NCBI GenBank assembly: GCA_012518765.1
Contig: JAAYRN010000032.1
Location: 1 to 9,610 of the forward strand
Length of the DNA stretch: 9,610 nucleotides
Direction: 5' to 3'
Source of the DNA: Bacteroidales bacterium
GTDB taxonomy: Bacteria > Bacteroidota > Bacteroidia > Bacteroidales > WCHB1-69
Part shown: in pieces, positions 1 to 6,523 of the stretch
How the letters are laid out: the number at the start of each line of letters is the position of its first letter
Position numbering within the stretch: position 1 is the stretch's first letter
The notes under the pieces: generated by a model
Database searches by the model: none
The model's input: the letters and a program-made list of their open reading frames with translations, nothing else
What the model was told of the DNA's origin: nothing
Made by a program: the position numbers and the translations under genes

Positions 1-516
1 AGTTTTAAAGAAAATGAAAAAATTATTTTTGCCCCCGATAAAAATTTGGGTAACTACTTGAATAATGAATTGGGTAAAAATATGATATTGTGGGACGGAG
101 CTTGTCATGTACACGATACATTGAAAGTAGAACAATTGGTAGAACTTAAAAAAACACATCCAGAAGCAGAAGTCATAGCTCACCCCGAGTGTAAGCAAAT
201 TATATTGGAATTTGCTGACTTTATAGGCTCTACAACGGCTTTACTAAACTATACTAAACAATCCAACCATTCTACCTTTATTGTAGCTACAGAAACGGGC
301 ATATTGCATATGATGAAAAAAAATGCTCCCGAAAAGAAATTTATTATACTCGGAAATACTGAAACATGTAACTGTAACGATTGTGAGTATATGAAATTAA
401 ATACATTAGAAAAAATATATACTTGTCTTTCCGAAGGAGTTAATGAAATTAAAATTGAAAAAGCAAAAATTGAAAAAGCAAAGAAACCACTTTTAAAAAT
501 GTTAGAGTTATCATAA
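1..516 (+). CDS. nadA: Quinolinate synthase NadA, C-terminal part (5' end outside window)
   Basis: NadA condenses iminoaspartate with dihydroxyacetone phosphate to quinolinate, the precursor of the NAD pyridine ring, using a [4Fe-4S] cluster in the cytoplasm. The frame is open from base 1 with no start, so this is the last 171 residues of a protein usually a little over 300 residues long. Two of the three expected cluster cysteines are visible: Cys35 of the fragment in WDGACHVH, and Cys128 in the terminal CNCNDCEYMKLN stretch, which matches the family CxxC-xxM-xxN region. AHPEC (59-63 of the fragment) and the TETGILHMM segment are also typical. The third ligand should lie upstream of the window. 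The C-terminal tail carries an in-frame KIEKA duplication described separately. The family assignment is secure; the first ATG in the window is not the gene start. Confidence 0.95.
   Translation, partial: SFKENEKIIFAPDKNLGNYLNNELGKNMILWDGACHVHDTLKVEQLVELKKTHPEAEVIAHPECKQIILEFADFIGSTTALLNYTKQSNHSTFIVATETGILHMMKKNAPEKKFIILGNTETCNCNDCEYMKLNTLEKIYTCLSEGVNEIKIEKAKIEKAKKPLLKMLELS
451..480 (+). repeat. Perfect 15-bp tandem duplication inside nadA
   Basis: The 15-base unit at 451-465 is repeated exactly at 466-480. It is in frame and gives KIEKA twice in the lysine-rich tail of NadA, after the last cluster cysteine. Identity at every base, including third positions, suggests a recent slippage duplication or an unstable low-complexity tail. 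Confidence 0.9.
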
Positions 517-522
517 AATGTG

Positions 523-530
523 TAACTTTG
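523..530 (+). promoter_or_regulatory. Predicted -7 promoter box for the yebC-family gene
   Basis: TAACTTTG matches the Bacteroidota -7 consensus TAnnTTTG exactly. It starts 7 bases after the nadA stop, which would place transcription start near 537 and give a leader of about 25 bases. The -33 element is poor: only TTAG at 502-505, inside the end of nadA, lies at a suitable distance. The box is seen; its activity is inferred. Confidence 0.55.
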
Positions 531-561
531 CAACAGGTTAATTTTAAATCATCATTTGAAA

Positions 562-1272
562 ATGGGTAGAGCATTTGAATATAGAAAAACCAGAAAACTG
601 AAAAGGTGGAGTAATATGTCTCGTGTGTTTACACGATTGGGTAGAGAAATAACCATGGCAGCCAAAGCCGGAGGCGGAGACCCTAATGGTAATCCACATT
701 TACGATTATTAATTCAAAATGCACGCTCGGAAAACATGCCTAAGGAAAACATAGAAAGAGCCATCAAACGAGCATTTGAAAGAGATACTTCAGATTATAA
801 AGATATTGTATACGAAGGATATGCACCCCATGGAATAGCCATAGTTGTAGAAACGGCAACAGACAATAATCAACGAACAGTTGCTAATATTCGTTCTTAT
901 TTTAACAAACATGGAGGTTCTTTGGGAACACAAGGCATGCTCGATTTTATGTTTGATAGAAAATGTAGCTTCCGAATTATTTCAAAACCCGAAACTGATA
1001 TAGAAGAATTAGAGTTAGAACTCATTGATTTTGGAGTAGAAGAAGTATTTATAGAAGAAGATCAAATCATGATATTTTCTGAATTTCAAAGTTTTGGACC
1101 TATTCAAAAATATTTAGAAGATCAACATTACGAAATAAAAGAATTTAGATTTGAACGAATCCCTACTGATGTAAAAGAAGTTACAGAAGAACAACGTGTA
1201 GAAATCGAAAAATTAATTGATAAAATCGAAGAAGACGAAGATGTTACCAATGTATTTCATAATATGAAATGA
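562..1272 (+). CDS. YebC/PmpR (TACO1) family protein
   Basis: This 236-residue protein has the normal length for the YebC/PmpR family of cytoplasmic nucleic-acid-associated proteins. Members have been described as DNA-binding transcriptional regulators, and the mitochondrial relative TACO1 is a translation factor. The family core is plain: a basic N-terminal helical region, REITMAAKAGGGDP, NPHLRLLIQNAR, NMPKENIERAIKRA, then YEGYAPHGIAIVVETATDN and GGSLGTQGMLDFMF. The N-terminus MGRAFEYRKTRKLKRW replaces the MAGHSKWANIKHRK seen in proteobacteria; this is a Bacteroidota-type variant. I prefer ATG 562 over the in-frame TTG at 556, because homologues begin MGRA. The C-terminus is acidic. It follows nadA by 45 bases with its own predicted promoter, and it converges on the next gene with 19 bases between the stops. 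Which molecular role applies here cannot be read from the sequence. Confidence 0.93.
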   Translation: MGRAFEYRKTRKLKRWSNMSRVFTRLGREITMAAKAGGGDPNGNPHLRLLIQNARSENMPKENIERAIKRAFERDTSDYKDIVYEGYAPHGIAIVVETATDNNQRTVANIRSYFNKHGGSLGTQGMLDFMFDRKCSFRIISKPETDIEELELELIDFGVEEVFIEEDQIMIFSEFQSFGPIQKYLEDQHYEIKEFRFERIPTDVKEVTEEQRVEIEKLIDKIEEDEDVTNVFHNMK

Positions 1273-1291
1273 TACATTGAATTTTTATTTA

Positions 1292-2593
1292 TCAATTTTT
1301 ATTATTCTCTTCTTCTTCGACTTCAGGTATAATGGAAACCAATACTTTATCAATACGAGCATTGTCCATTTGTTGTATTTCAAACTCGAAATTTTCCCAA
1401 TAAATTTTTTCGCCAATTTGAGGAATATGTTCAATTAATTCTAAAATTAAACCACTCAATGTATTGTAATCATTTTCGGGAAAAAGATCTTCCATCTCGA
1501 AATGAGAAAGAAAATCATAAAAGGAATATTGTCCGTCTACAATCCAATTATTTTCATCCTTTTGAATTATAGTTTCTTCGTTTTCATGCGTTTGACTAAT
1601 TTTTCCCACCAAAGCTTCCATAATATCAAAGGCTGTTACCATGCCTTGTAACGAGCCAAACTCGTCAATGATAAACGAATAATATGTTTTAGTTTCTTTA
1701 AATAGATTTAAAATATTGTATGCGTTAGTTGTTTCGGGCGAAAATTGAGGTTTATGTATATAGTCTTGTAAATTAAAATTTTCTTGCGAAGAACAATGAA
1801 ACAAGTCGCGTAAATAAACAGCTCCTACTAATTTATCTAAATTTCCATCAATTACAGGATAATAACTGTGCATATCGTTATAAATAATTTGGTGTATTTT
1901 TTCTATATTATCATTTATATCAATGTATACCAACTCATTACGATAAGTCATTAAGGATTCAACATCGCGGTCGCCCAAATCAAAAACTCTTTCGACAATA
2001 TCTTGTTCTACTTCTCGAATTTCGCCTTCGGAAGTGCCTTGTTCAATAGCAGCTAAAATTTCGGCTTCGGTAATTTTATTGATTTTAGTTACGTCAATAT
2101 GGAAAATTTTAAAAACTATATTTACAGTTTTTGTAAGAATCCAGGTAAAAGGAGAAAAAATCTTCACAAAAAAAGTCATAAAATTTGAAATACGAATTAG
2201 AATTTTTTCAGGAAAAATAAGTCCTAATTTTTTTGGAATTAATTCACCTATAACGATTGTAAAATAAGTAATTACAATAACTACAACAACATTAGCTATA
2301 ATTCCAGCATACGGTTCAATATGTGGAAAATGAGTAAACCAATTTTTTATGGTTTGAGCAATTGTATCACCACTATAAACCCCAGTTAAAATCCCAATAA
2401 AAGTTATTCCTATCTGAATAGAAGATAGATATTTATCAGGATTATCTATCAACGAAAGAACTTTTTTAGTTCTTGGAGTTTCTTTTTTAGAGCTTGCTTC
2501 TATTTTTAATTTTCGAGAAGAAACCAATGCAAATTCGGACATGGATAAAAGTCCGTTAAATAAAATCAACACAATTATAATTAAAATCTCCAT
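1292..2593 (-). CDS. DUF21/CBS-pair/CorC_HlyC membrane protein (hemolysin C / CNNM-like family)
   Basis: This 433-residue inner-membrane protein has the full family architecture. Residues 1-190 form a DUF21 membrane domain with hydrophobic segments near 2-24, 57-75, 96-118 and 135-160, and a GELIPKK motif at 116-122. Residues 210-330 form a cytoplasmic CBS pair, including MTYRNELVYIDI and EFGSLQGMVTAFDIMEALVG. Residues 345-424 form a CorC_HlyC (transporter-associated) domain, with WIVDG and a GLILELIEHIPQIGEKI stretch. Relatives of this CNNM/CorC/MpfA group are linked to Mg2+ or other cation export; the old hemolysin name is misleading. GldE, needed for gliding/T9SS in flavobacteria, belongs to the same superfamily but is usually next to ssb and gldD, which is not so here. 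The C-terminal tail is acidic (EVEEEE). It is probably transcribed alone from a promoter near 2700. The family is secure; the substrate is unknown. Confidence 0.93.
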   Translation of the reverse strand: MEILIIIVLILFNGLLSMSEFALVSSRKLKIEASSKKETPRTKKVLSLIDNPDKYLSSIQIGITFIGILTGVYSGDTIAQTIKNWFTHFPHIEPYAGIIANVVVVIVITYFTIVIGELIPKKLGLIFPEKILIRISNFMTFFVKIFSPFTWILTKTVNIVFKIFHIDVTKINKITEAEILAAIEQGTSEGEIREVEQDIVERVFDLGDRDVESLMTYRNELVYIDINDNIEKIHQIIYNDMHSYYPVIDGNLDKLVGAVYLRDLFHCSSQENFNLQDYIHKPQFSPETTNAYNILNLFKETKTYYSFIIDEFGSLQGMVTAFDIMEALVGKISQTHENEETIIQKDENNWIVDGQYSFYDFLSHFEMEDLFPENDYNTLSGLILELIEHIPQIGEKIYWENFEFEIQQMDNARIDKVLVSIIPEVEEEENNKN

Positions 2594-2699
2594 AGAAAGA
2601 TAAATATTAACAAATAAAGAAATTAAATGGTTTTTTGTTCAAAATACGACAATCGTAATAAGCTACATCATTCATTGATAAGTAATAATTTTTACGCTG

Positions 2700-2707
2700 C
2701 AAAATTA
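2700..2707 (-). promoter_or_regulatory. Predicted -7 promoter box for the CorC-type gene
   Basis: The minus strand reads TAATTTTG, an exact TAnnTTTG match, just beyond the rnhB stop. Transcription would start near 2693 and leave a leader of about 100 bases before the ATG at 2593. I see no convincing -33 TTG at the right distance, so this is tentative. Confidence 0.45.
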
Positions 2708-2745
2708 GCACAATTTTAAGCTCATTGCTATAAATTTATAAAATA

Positions 2746-3348
2746 TTATTCTAAATATAGGTTTAATTGCTTGGAATGCAAATGAAAACTTTTTCTGTGA
2801 TGTTTTGTAACGCCGTGATATATAATAGATTCACGGTGTTGTTTGGTAGGGTATCCTTTGTTTTTATGCCATTGATAAATGGGATATTTTTTTTGTAAAG
2901 CAAGCATATAATCGTCTCTATATACTTTTGCTAAAACAGAAGCAGCCGCAATAGATAAATAAGTGGCATCTCCTTTTTTGATGCAAACAAATGGAATTTT
3001 CGATGAAGTATGGAAATAATTTCCGTCAATTAATAAAAAATCGGGTTTAATTTTTAGCTTATTAACAGCTAAATTCATAGCTTTTACAGAGGCTTGCAAT
3101 ATATTAATTGTATCTATTTCTTCTACATCTATTTTTGCGACAGAAAATGCAATAGCGTCTTTTTCAATAATTTCTTTTACTTTTGTTCGTTGTTTTTCCG
3201 AAATTTTTTTAGAATCCATTATCATTTCATTGGAATAATTGGCAGGCAATATAACTGCAGCCGCAAAAACAGGTCCTGCCAAACAACCCCTTCCAGCTTC
3301 ATCACAACCTGCCTCTAATTGATTTAAACGATAGTAAGATTTAAGCAT
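2746..3348 (-). CDS. rnhB: Ribonuclease HII
   Basis: RNase HII cuts the RNA strand of RNA:DNA hybrids and nicks at single ribonucleotides misincorporated in DNA, starting ribonucleotide excision repair. At 200 residues it is full length for a bacterial enzyme. The metal-binding acidic residues are present: Asp16 and Glu17 in CDEAGRGCLAGPV, Asp108 in LLIDGN, and probably Asp126 in KKGDA, by spacing to the Thermotoga enzyme. IAAASVLAKVYRD (133-145) and HKNKGYPTKQHR (161-172) are also family hallmarks. It is the last gene of a minus-strand operon. Its ATG lies 25 bases inside the end of the upstream membrane-protein gene, so its translation is probably coupled to that gene. The next minus-strand gene downstream appears to have its own promoter. 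Confidence 0.97.
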   Translation of the reverse strand: MLKSYYRLNQLEAGCDEAGRGCLAGPVFAAAVILPANYSNEMIMDSKKISEKQRTKVKEIIEKDAIAFSVAKIDVEEIDTINILQASVKAMNLAVNKLKIKPDFLLIDGNYFHTSSKIPFVCIKKGDATYLSIAAASVLAKVYRDDYMLALQKKYPIYQWHKNKGYPTKQHRESIIYHGVTKHHRKSFHLHSKQLNLYLE

Positions 3349-4343
3349 ACAAAATAGGATGAAAGATAATTAAAAATAATGGATAACAGCAATATAAAAA
3401 TTAAAACGTTATACAACAATCGTTTCTTGATAAAGGTTTCACAAATGCCTCCCATAACGGCTAATATAGTTATAAAAAACATAATACCTATACAATAAGA
3501 ACTTGTAGAAAAAAAGATAAAAAACAATCCAAATGCAGAACTCAGCAGTAAGAAATAGTATTTTTTACGAACAAAAATATTCATCTTCGAAACTTTTGAA
3601 ACAATAAGGTATAAAAAAGAAAGGTAAAAAATAAAAAAACAACCGTATATAAAGAGCTGAAATATATTGGTATAATTAATTTGTAAAAATTTAAAAGACA
3701 TTAGATTAGAATAAAAATCAAAGAAAAAATTATAGTCGGAATACTCGATAAAATAAAGAATACTGAAAAAATAAATATTAAAAACCAATACACCTAATAG
3801 CGGTATTAAAAAACTTCTCCAATCGTGAAAACCATTGATAATTAAAATGATATATAATAGTAAAATAAAAAATAAAAAAGAAGGATATATCAATGAAATT
3901 AGACTACAAAAAAAACCAAAAATAAAACCATGTTGTAATTTATAGTTTTTCTTACTTATATTTAGAAAAATAGGAAGTAAAAATAATATGATTAAAGTAT
4001 TGATAAAAAGAGGAATAGCTAAAGTTGTTTTTAAAAAACTTAGAAAAAATAACAGATAAAAAAAAGCAGGGTAATATTTATTTATTTCTATCAACTTATG
4101 TTTTCGTAATATGTAATTTAATAAAATAGCATTTCCGATAAATAATAAAAAGGTAAAGATTTTTACGTATAAAAAATGGTTTTCAAGAATTGTAAAATAT
4201 GGCTGTTCAAAGCAAGGGAAAAATTGATTGGAAGAGGGATTGCTTTTATTTTCAAATAATAATTTAAACAGTCCTAAAGTGGAAAGGACAAATATAAAAA
4301 AATATTGGATATTCGTTTTGCGTGAAATATTTTTTAACAGCAT
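3324..4343 (-). CDS. Phenylalanine-rich multi-pass membrane protein of unknown function (possibly DUF6427-like)
   Basis: I do not recognise this 339-residue protein with certainty. It is almost wholly hydrophobic, with about ten or eleven predicted membrane segments near 14-30, 57-78, 92-110, 113-129, 139-154, 155-170, 178-199, 228-248, 262-279, 283-301 and 309-330. Phenylalanine is extreme, at 59 of 339 residues (about 17%), so the coding strand is very T-rich. Short polar loops include KHKLIEINKYYP (81-92) and NGFHDWRS (170-177). There is no recognisable catalytic or transporter signature. The layout recalls the Bacteroidota-specific DUF6427 family of integral membrane proteins, but I offer that from memory and with low confidence. 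The ATG is one base past the stop of the LD-carboxypeptidase gene, and the 3' end overlaps rnhB by 25 bases. It is therefore the middle gene of a coupled three-gene operon. The intact frame and tight packing argue that it is real and expressed. Confidence 0.85.
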   Translation of the reverse strand: MLLKNISRKTNIQYFFIFVLSTLGLFKLLFENKSNPSSNQFFPCFEQPYFTILENHFLYVKIFTFLLFIGNAILLNYILRKHKLIEINKYYPAFFYLLFFLSFLKTTLAIPLFINTLIILFLLPIFLNISKKNYKLQHGFIFGFFCSLISLIYPSFLFFILLLYIILIINGFHDWRSFLIPLLGVLVFNIYFFSILYFIEYSDYNFFFDFYSNLMSFKFLQINYTNIFQLFIYGCFFIFYLSFLYLIVSKVSKMNIFVRKKYYFLLLSSAFGLFFIFFSTSSYCIGIMFFITILAVMGGICETFIKKRLLYNVLIFILLLSIIFNYLSSYFVCLNLTIV

Positions 4344-4344
4344 A

Positions 4345-5244
4345 TTACTCGTTAATTAATTGGACACTATTGTTTTCAATTATTAATTTAGCCTTTTTAC
4401 CTAATATCAACGCCCGATTATCGGTAATATGACCGGCAGGAAAACCAAAACAAACAGGGTAATCATAAGATTCAACATGTTCTAAAATAATTTCCTCTGC
4501 TTGTTTTCCATAAGGAATAATATTGTCATTCATTTCAGTCATTCCTCCAACGATAAGAGCTGCAAGATTAGACAATTTATGACTTCGTTTTAAATTGAGC
4601 ATCATTCTGTCTACATGGTATAAATATTCGTCTAAATCTTCTAAAAATAAAATTTTATTTTCTGTATTAATATCTGATATAGAATTATTTAAAGCATAAA
4701 GTAGGGATAAATTTCCTCCACACAAAACTCCCTCAGCACTTCCTTTTTTATTCAACGCATGAGCTGGAATACGATAGCTAATTTTGCCTTCAAATAAAAC
4801 CTGTAGCATAGATTTAATAGATTCACTATCAAATATTTTTGATGAAATATTTATAGGCATTGTGCAATGGATGCTTGGATAACCCAATGTATGTAAATGA
4901 GAATGTAAAACCGTAGTATCGCTATAACCACAAATCCATTTAGGCGATTGATGAAACATAGAAAAATCGAGGGAATCTATAATTCGTAAATTTCCATAAC
5001 CTCCTCTTGCACAGAAAATTGCTTTGATTTTAGGATTATCTAAAGCCTCTTGAAAATCGCTTATTCTTTCATGGTCTGTTCCTGAAAACTGATGATATTC
5101 TTTGTAAATATTTTTTCCTAATACTACATTTAATCCGTAGGATTGAAAGAGTAAAATACTGTTTTCTAATTCTTTAGGTGAAATTTTGCGTGCAGGAGCA
5201 ACAATGCTGATATAATCTCCTCTTTGTAAAGTTGGTATATTCAT
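4345..5244 (-). CDS. LD-carboxypeptidase, peptidase family S66 (LdcA/MccF-like)
   Basis: S66 serine peptidases include LdcA, which removes the terminal D-Ala from L-Ala-D-Glu-DAP-D-Ala tetrapeptides during murein recycling, and MccF, which inactivates microcin C. The protein is 299 residues, the normal length, with no signal peptide, so it is cytoplasmic. The catalytic set is complete: Ser108 nucleophile in ICGYSDTTVLH, Glu202 in LFLEDLDEYLYHVDRM, and His272 in GFPAGHITDNRALILG. The start region LQRGDYISIVAPA and CARGGYGNLR (78-87) are typical as well. It is the first gene of an operon with the membrane protein and rnhB, behind a predicted promoter at 5281-5288 that leaves a leader of about 32 bases. 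LdcA is more likely than MccF given the housekeeping context, but the sequence alone does not settle this. Confidence 0.93.
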   Translation of the reverse strand: MNIPTLQRGDYISIVAPARKISPKELENSILLFQSYGLNVVLGKNIYKEYHQFSGTDHERISDFQEALDNPKIKAIFCARGGYGNLRIIDSLDFSMFHQSPKWICGYSDTTVLHSHLHTLGYPSIHCTMPINISSKIFDSESIKSMLQVLFEGKISYRIPAHALNKKGSAEGVLCGGNLSLLYALNNSISDINTENKILFLEDLDEYLYHVDRMMLNLKRSHKLSNLAALIVGGMTEMNDNIIPYGKQAEEIILEHVESYDYPVCFGFPAGHITDNRALILGKKAKLIIENNSVQLINE

Positions 5245-5280
5245 TAAAATTAATCGTATTTAAGCATAGATAATTATTTA

Positions 5281-5312
5281 CAAAAATAATATTTTTTTAC
5301 TTCTATTTTCAA
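5281..5312 (-). promoter_or_regulatory. Predicted promoter of the LD-carboxypeptidase operon
   Basis: On the minus strand a -7 box TATTTTTG (5281-5288) matches TAnnTTTG. A TTG at 5310-5312 lies 21 bases upstream of it, close to the Bacteroidota -33/-7 arrangement. Transcription would start near 5276. The region is very AT-rich, so a chance match is possible. Confidence 0.5.
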
Positions 5313-5373
5313 GAAAAAACAAACATTAAAATAATATTAATACACAACCTAAGATTTATATTATATTTTTATA

Positions 5374-5381
5374 TATTTTTG
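5374..5381 (+). promoter_or_regulatory. Predicted -7 box for the ssb operon
   Basis: TATTTTTG matches TAnnTTTG. It predicts a start of transcription near 5388 and an A-rich leader of about 34 bases to the ssb ATG at 5422. No clear -33 TTG is seen. It lies back to back with the predicted minus-strand promoter about 90 bases away. Confidence 0.5.
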
Positions 5382-5421
5382 TGTGTAAAAATAATTTGTA
5401 AACTTTAAAAACAATATCATC

Positions 5422-5838
5422 ATGGCAGGAATTAATAAAGTTATTTTAGTAGGGCATTTGGGTAAAGACCCAGAAGTTAGAACACTTGATAGTGGAGTTA
5501 AAATGGCAAGATTTTCTGTAGCAACCACCGAATCCTACAGAGATAAAAGTGGAGAACGTAAGGATATAACAGAGTGGCACAACATTACATGTTGGAGAAA
5601 TTTAGCCGATATAGCTGAAAAATATCTTACAAAAGGTAGACAGGTATACATAGAAGGAAAAATTAGAACACGCTCGTGGGACGATAACGGAGTAAAAAAG
5701 TATATAACTGAAATAGTTGCTGATAGTTTTACAATGTTAGGATCAAAATCAGATGGAGCTGAAAAACAAAGTGAACCAGAAGAAATAACTTCGGATGTAC
5801 CTCCTTTTATGGCAGAAGAAGACGACCTTCCATTTTAA
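5422..5838 (+). CDS. ssb: Single-stranded DNA-binding protein SSB
   Basis: SSB coats single-stranded DNA during replication, repair and recombination, and recruits partner proteins through its C-terminal tip. This 138-residue protein has one OB fold at about 1-108, opening with MAGINKVILVGHLGKDPEVR and including EWHNITCWRNLADIAEKYLTKG, YIEGKIRTRSW and the strand YITEIVADSFTMLG. A short acidic linker of about 20 residues leads to the conserved tip DDLPF at the very end. The linker is short compared with enterobacterial SSB. It starts the plus-strand operon, and the DUF2461 gene begins 13 bases after its stop. In many flavobacteria ssb is followed by gldE and gldD; that order is not seen here. 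Confidence 0.97.
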   Translation: MAGINKVILVGHLGKDPEVRTLDSGVKMARFSVATTESYRDKSGERKDITEWHNITCWRNLADIAEKYLTKGRQVYIEGKIRTRSWDDNGVKKYITEIVADSFTMLGSKSDGAEKQSEPEEITSDVPPFMAEEDDLPF

Positions 5839-5851
5839 TTAAAACTATACG

Positions 5852-6523
5852 ATGAAAATACAACCCGTTGTATTTGATTTTTTATCACAATTAGAACAAA
5901 ATAATAATAGAGAATGGTTTGCTGCTAATCGTGCATTTTACGAAGAATCCTTAGCTATTGTTAGCCAATTTGTAAATGCATTAATTGAAAAAATTGCAGA
6001 ATTTGATACTTCTGTTTCAAGAGAAACGGCAAAGACGTCTCTTTTTAGAATTTACAGGGATATTCGTTTTTCTCCTAATAAAACTCCGTATAAAAATTAT
6101 ATAGGAGTTTATATAGCAAAAGGAGGAAGATCGAGCGAATATGCAGGTTATTACTTGCGTTTTCAAAATAATCAATCCCTGATAGGAGGAGGGTTGTGGC
6201 GTCCTGAAAGAGAAATACTATCAAAAATAAGAGAAGATATTTATTACAGTCCCGAAGAAATTTCATCTATTATTTTTCAAAAAGAATTAAAAAAAACGTA
6301 TGGGGATCTGATTAATCAAGATAAATTAATTAGAGCTCCTAAAGGTTATCCTGCTGATTTTGAATATATAGAACTTATTAAAAATAAGCATTATATGTTT
6401 GAAAAAATTGCAACTAACTCAGAAGTATTACATGAAAATTTTTTATGTCACTTAACAGATTTATACCGTTTACTTTATCCATTTAATCAATATTTAAACT
6501 CAATAATACAATATGAAGAATAG
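5852..6523 (+). CDS. DUF2461 domain protein (TIGR02453-like), function unknown
   Basis: This 223-residue protein is full length for the DUF2461 family, which is found in bacteria and fungi and has no established biochemical activity. Family landmarks seen are LEQNNNREWFAANR (14-27), the highly conserved FRIYRDIRFSPNKTPYK (65-81), the GGGLWRPE stretch (112-119) and APKGYPADF (162-170). There is no signal peptide or membrane segment, so it is probably cytoplasmic. It lies 13 bases after ssb, and its last 11 bases contain the start of dapD (the ATG at 6513 precedes the TAG at 6521-6523), so the two are very likely translationally coupled. The family call is strong. The context gives no firm hint of role, since one neighbour is a DNA-binding protein and the other makes lysine/diaminopimelate. 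Confidence 0.9.
   Translation: MKIQPVVFDFLSQLEQNNNREWFAANRAFYEESLAIVSQFVNALIEKIAEFDTSVSRETAKTSLFRIYRDIRFSPNKTPYKNYIGVYIAKGGRSSEYAGYYLRFQNNQSLIGGGLWRPEREILSKIREDIYYSPEEISSIIFQKELKKTYGDLINQDKLIRAPKGYPADFEYIELIKNKHYMFEKIATNSEVLHENFLCHLTDLYRLLYPFNQYLNSIIQYEE

Noticed and set aside
249..533. Minus-strand open frame of 94 codons opposite nadA
   Set aside because: It lies fully antisense to a certain gene, its product resembles no family I know, and its composition is that expected from reading the opposite strand of AT-rich coding DNA.
556..561. TTG start two codons upstream for the YebC-family protein
   Set aside because: Bacteroidota homologues begin MGRA, which fits ATG 562.
1276..1301. Possible bidirectional terminator between the convergent YebC-family and CorC-type genes
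   Set aside because: The only stem is ATTGA/TCAAT, five AT-rich pairs with an 11-base loop and a short T-run. That is too weak to call, although some termination must occur nearby.
1292..2593. Naming this DUF21/CBS gene gldE
   Set aside because: The superfamily fits, but the ssb-gldE-gldD context is missing and I see no feature that separates it from ordinary CorC/MpfA-type proteins.
3094..3318. Plus-strand open frame opposite rnhB
   Set aside because: It is antisense to a conserved gene and yields a Phe/Tyr-rich product with no recognisable features.
5245..5421. Small RNA or replication origin in the AT-rich divergent region near ssb
   Set aside because: The region is AT-rich and lacks DnaA-box clusters or a stable stem. 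Two back-to-back promoters explain it well enough.
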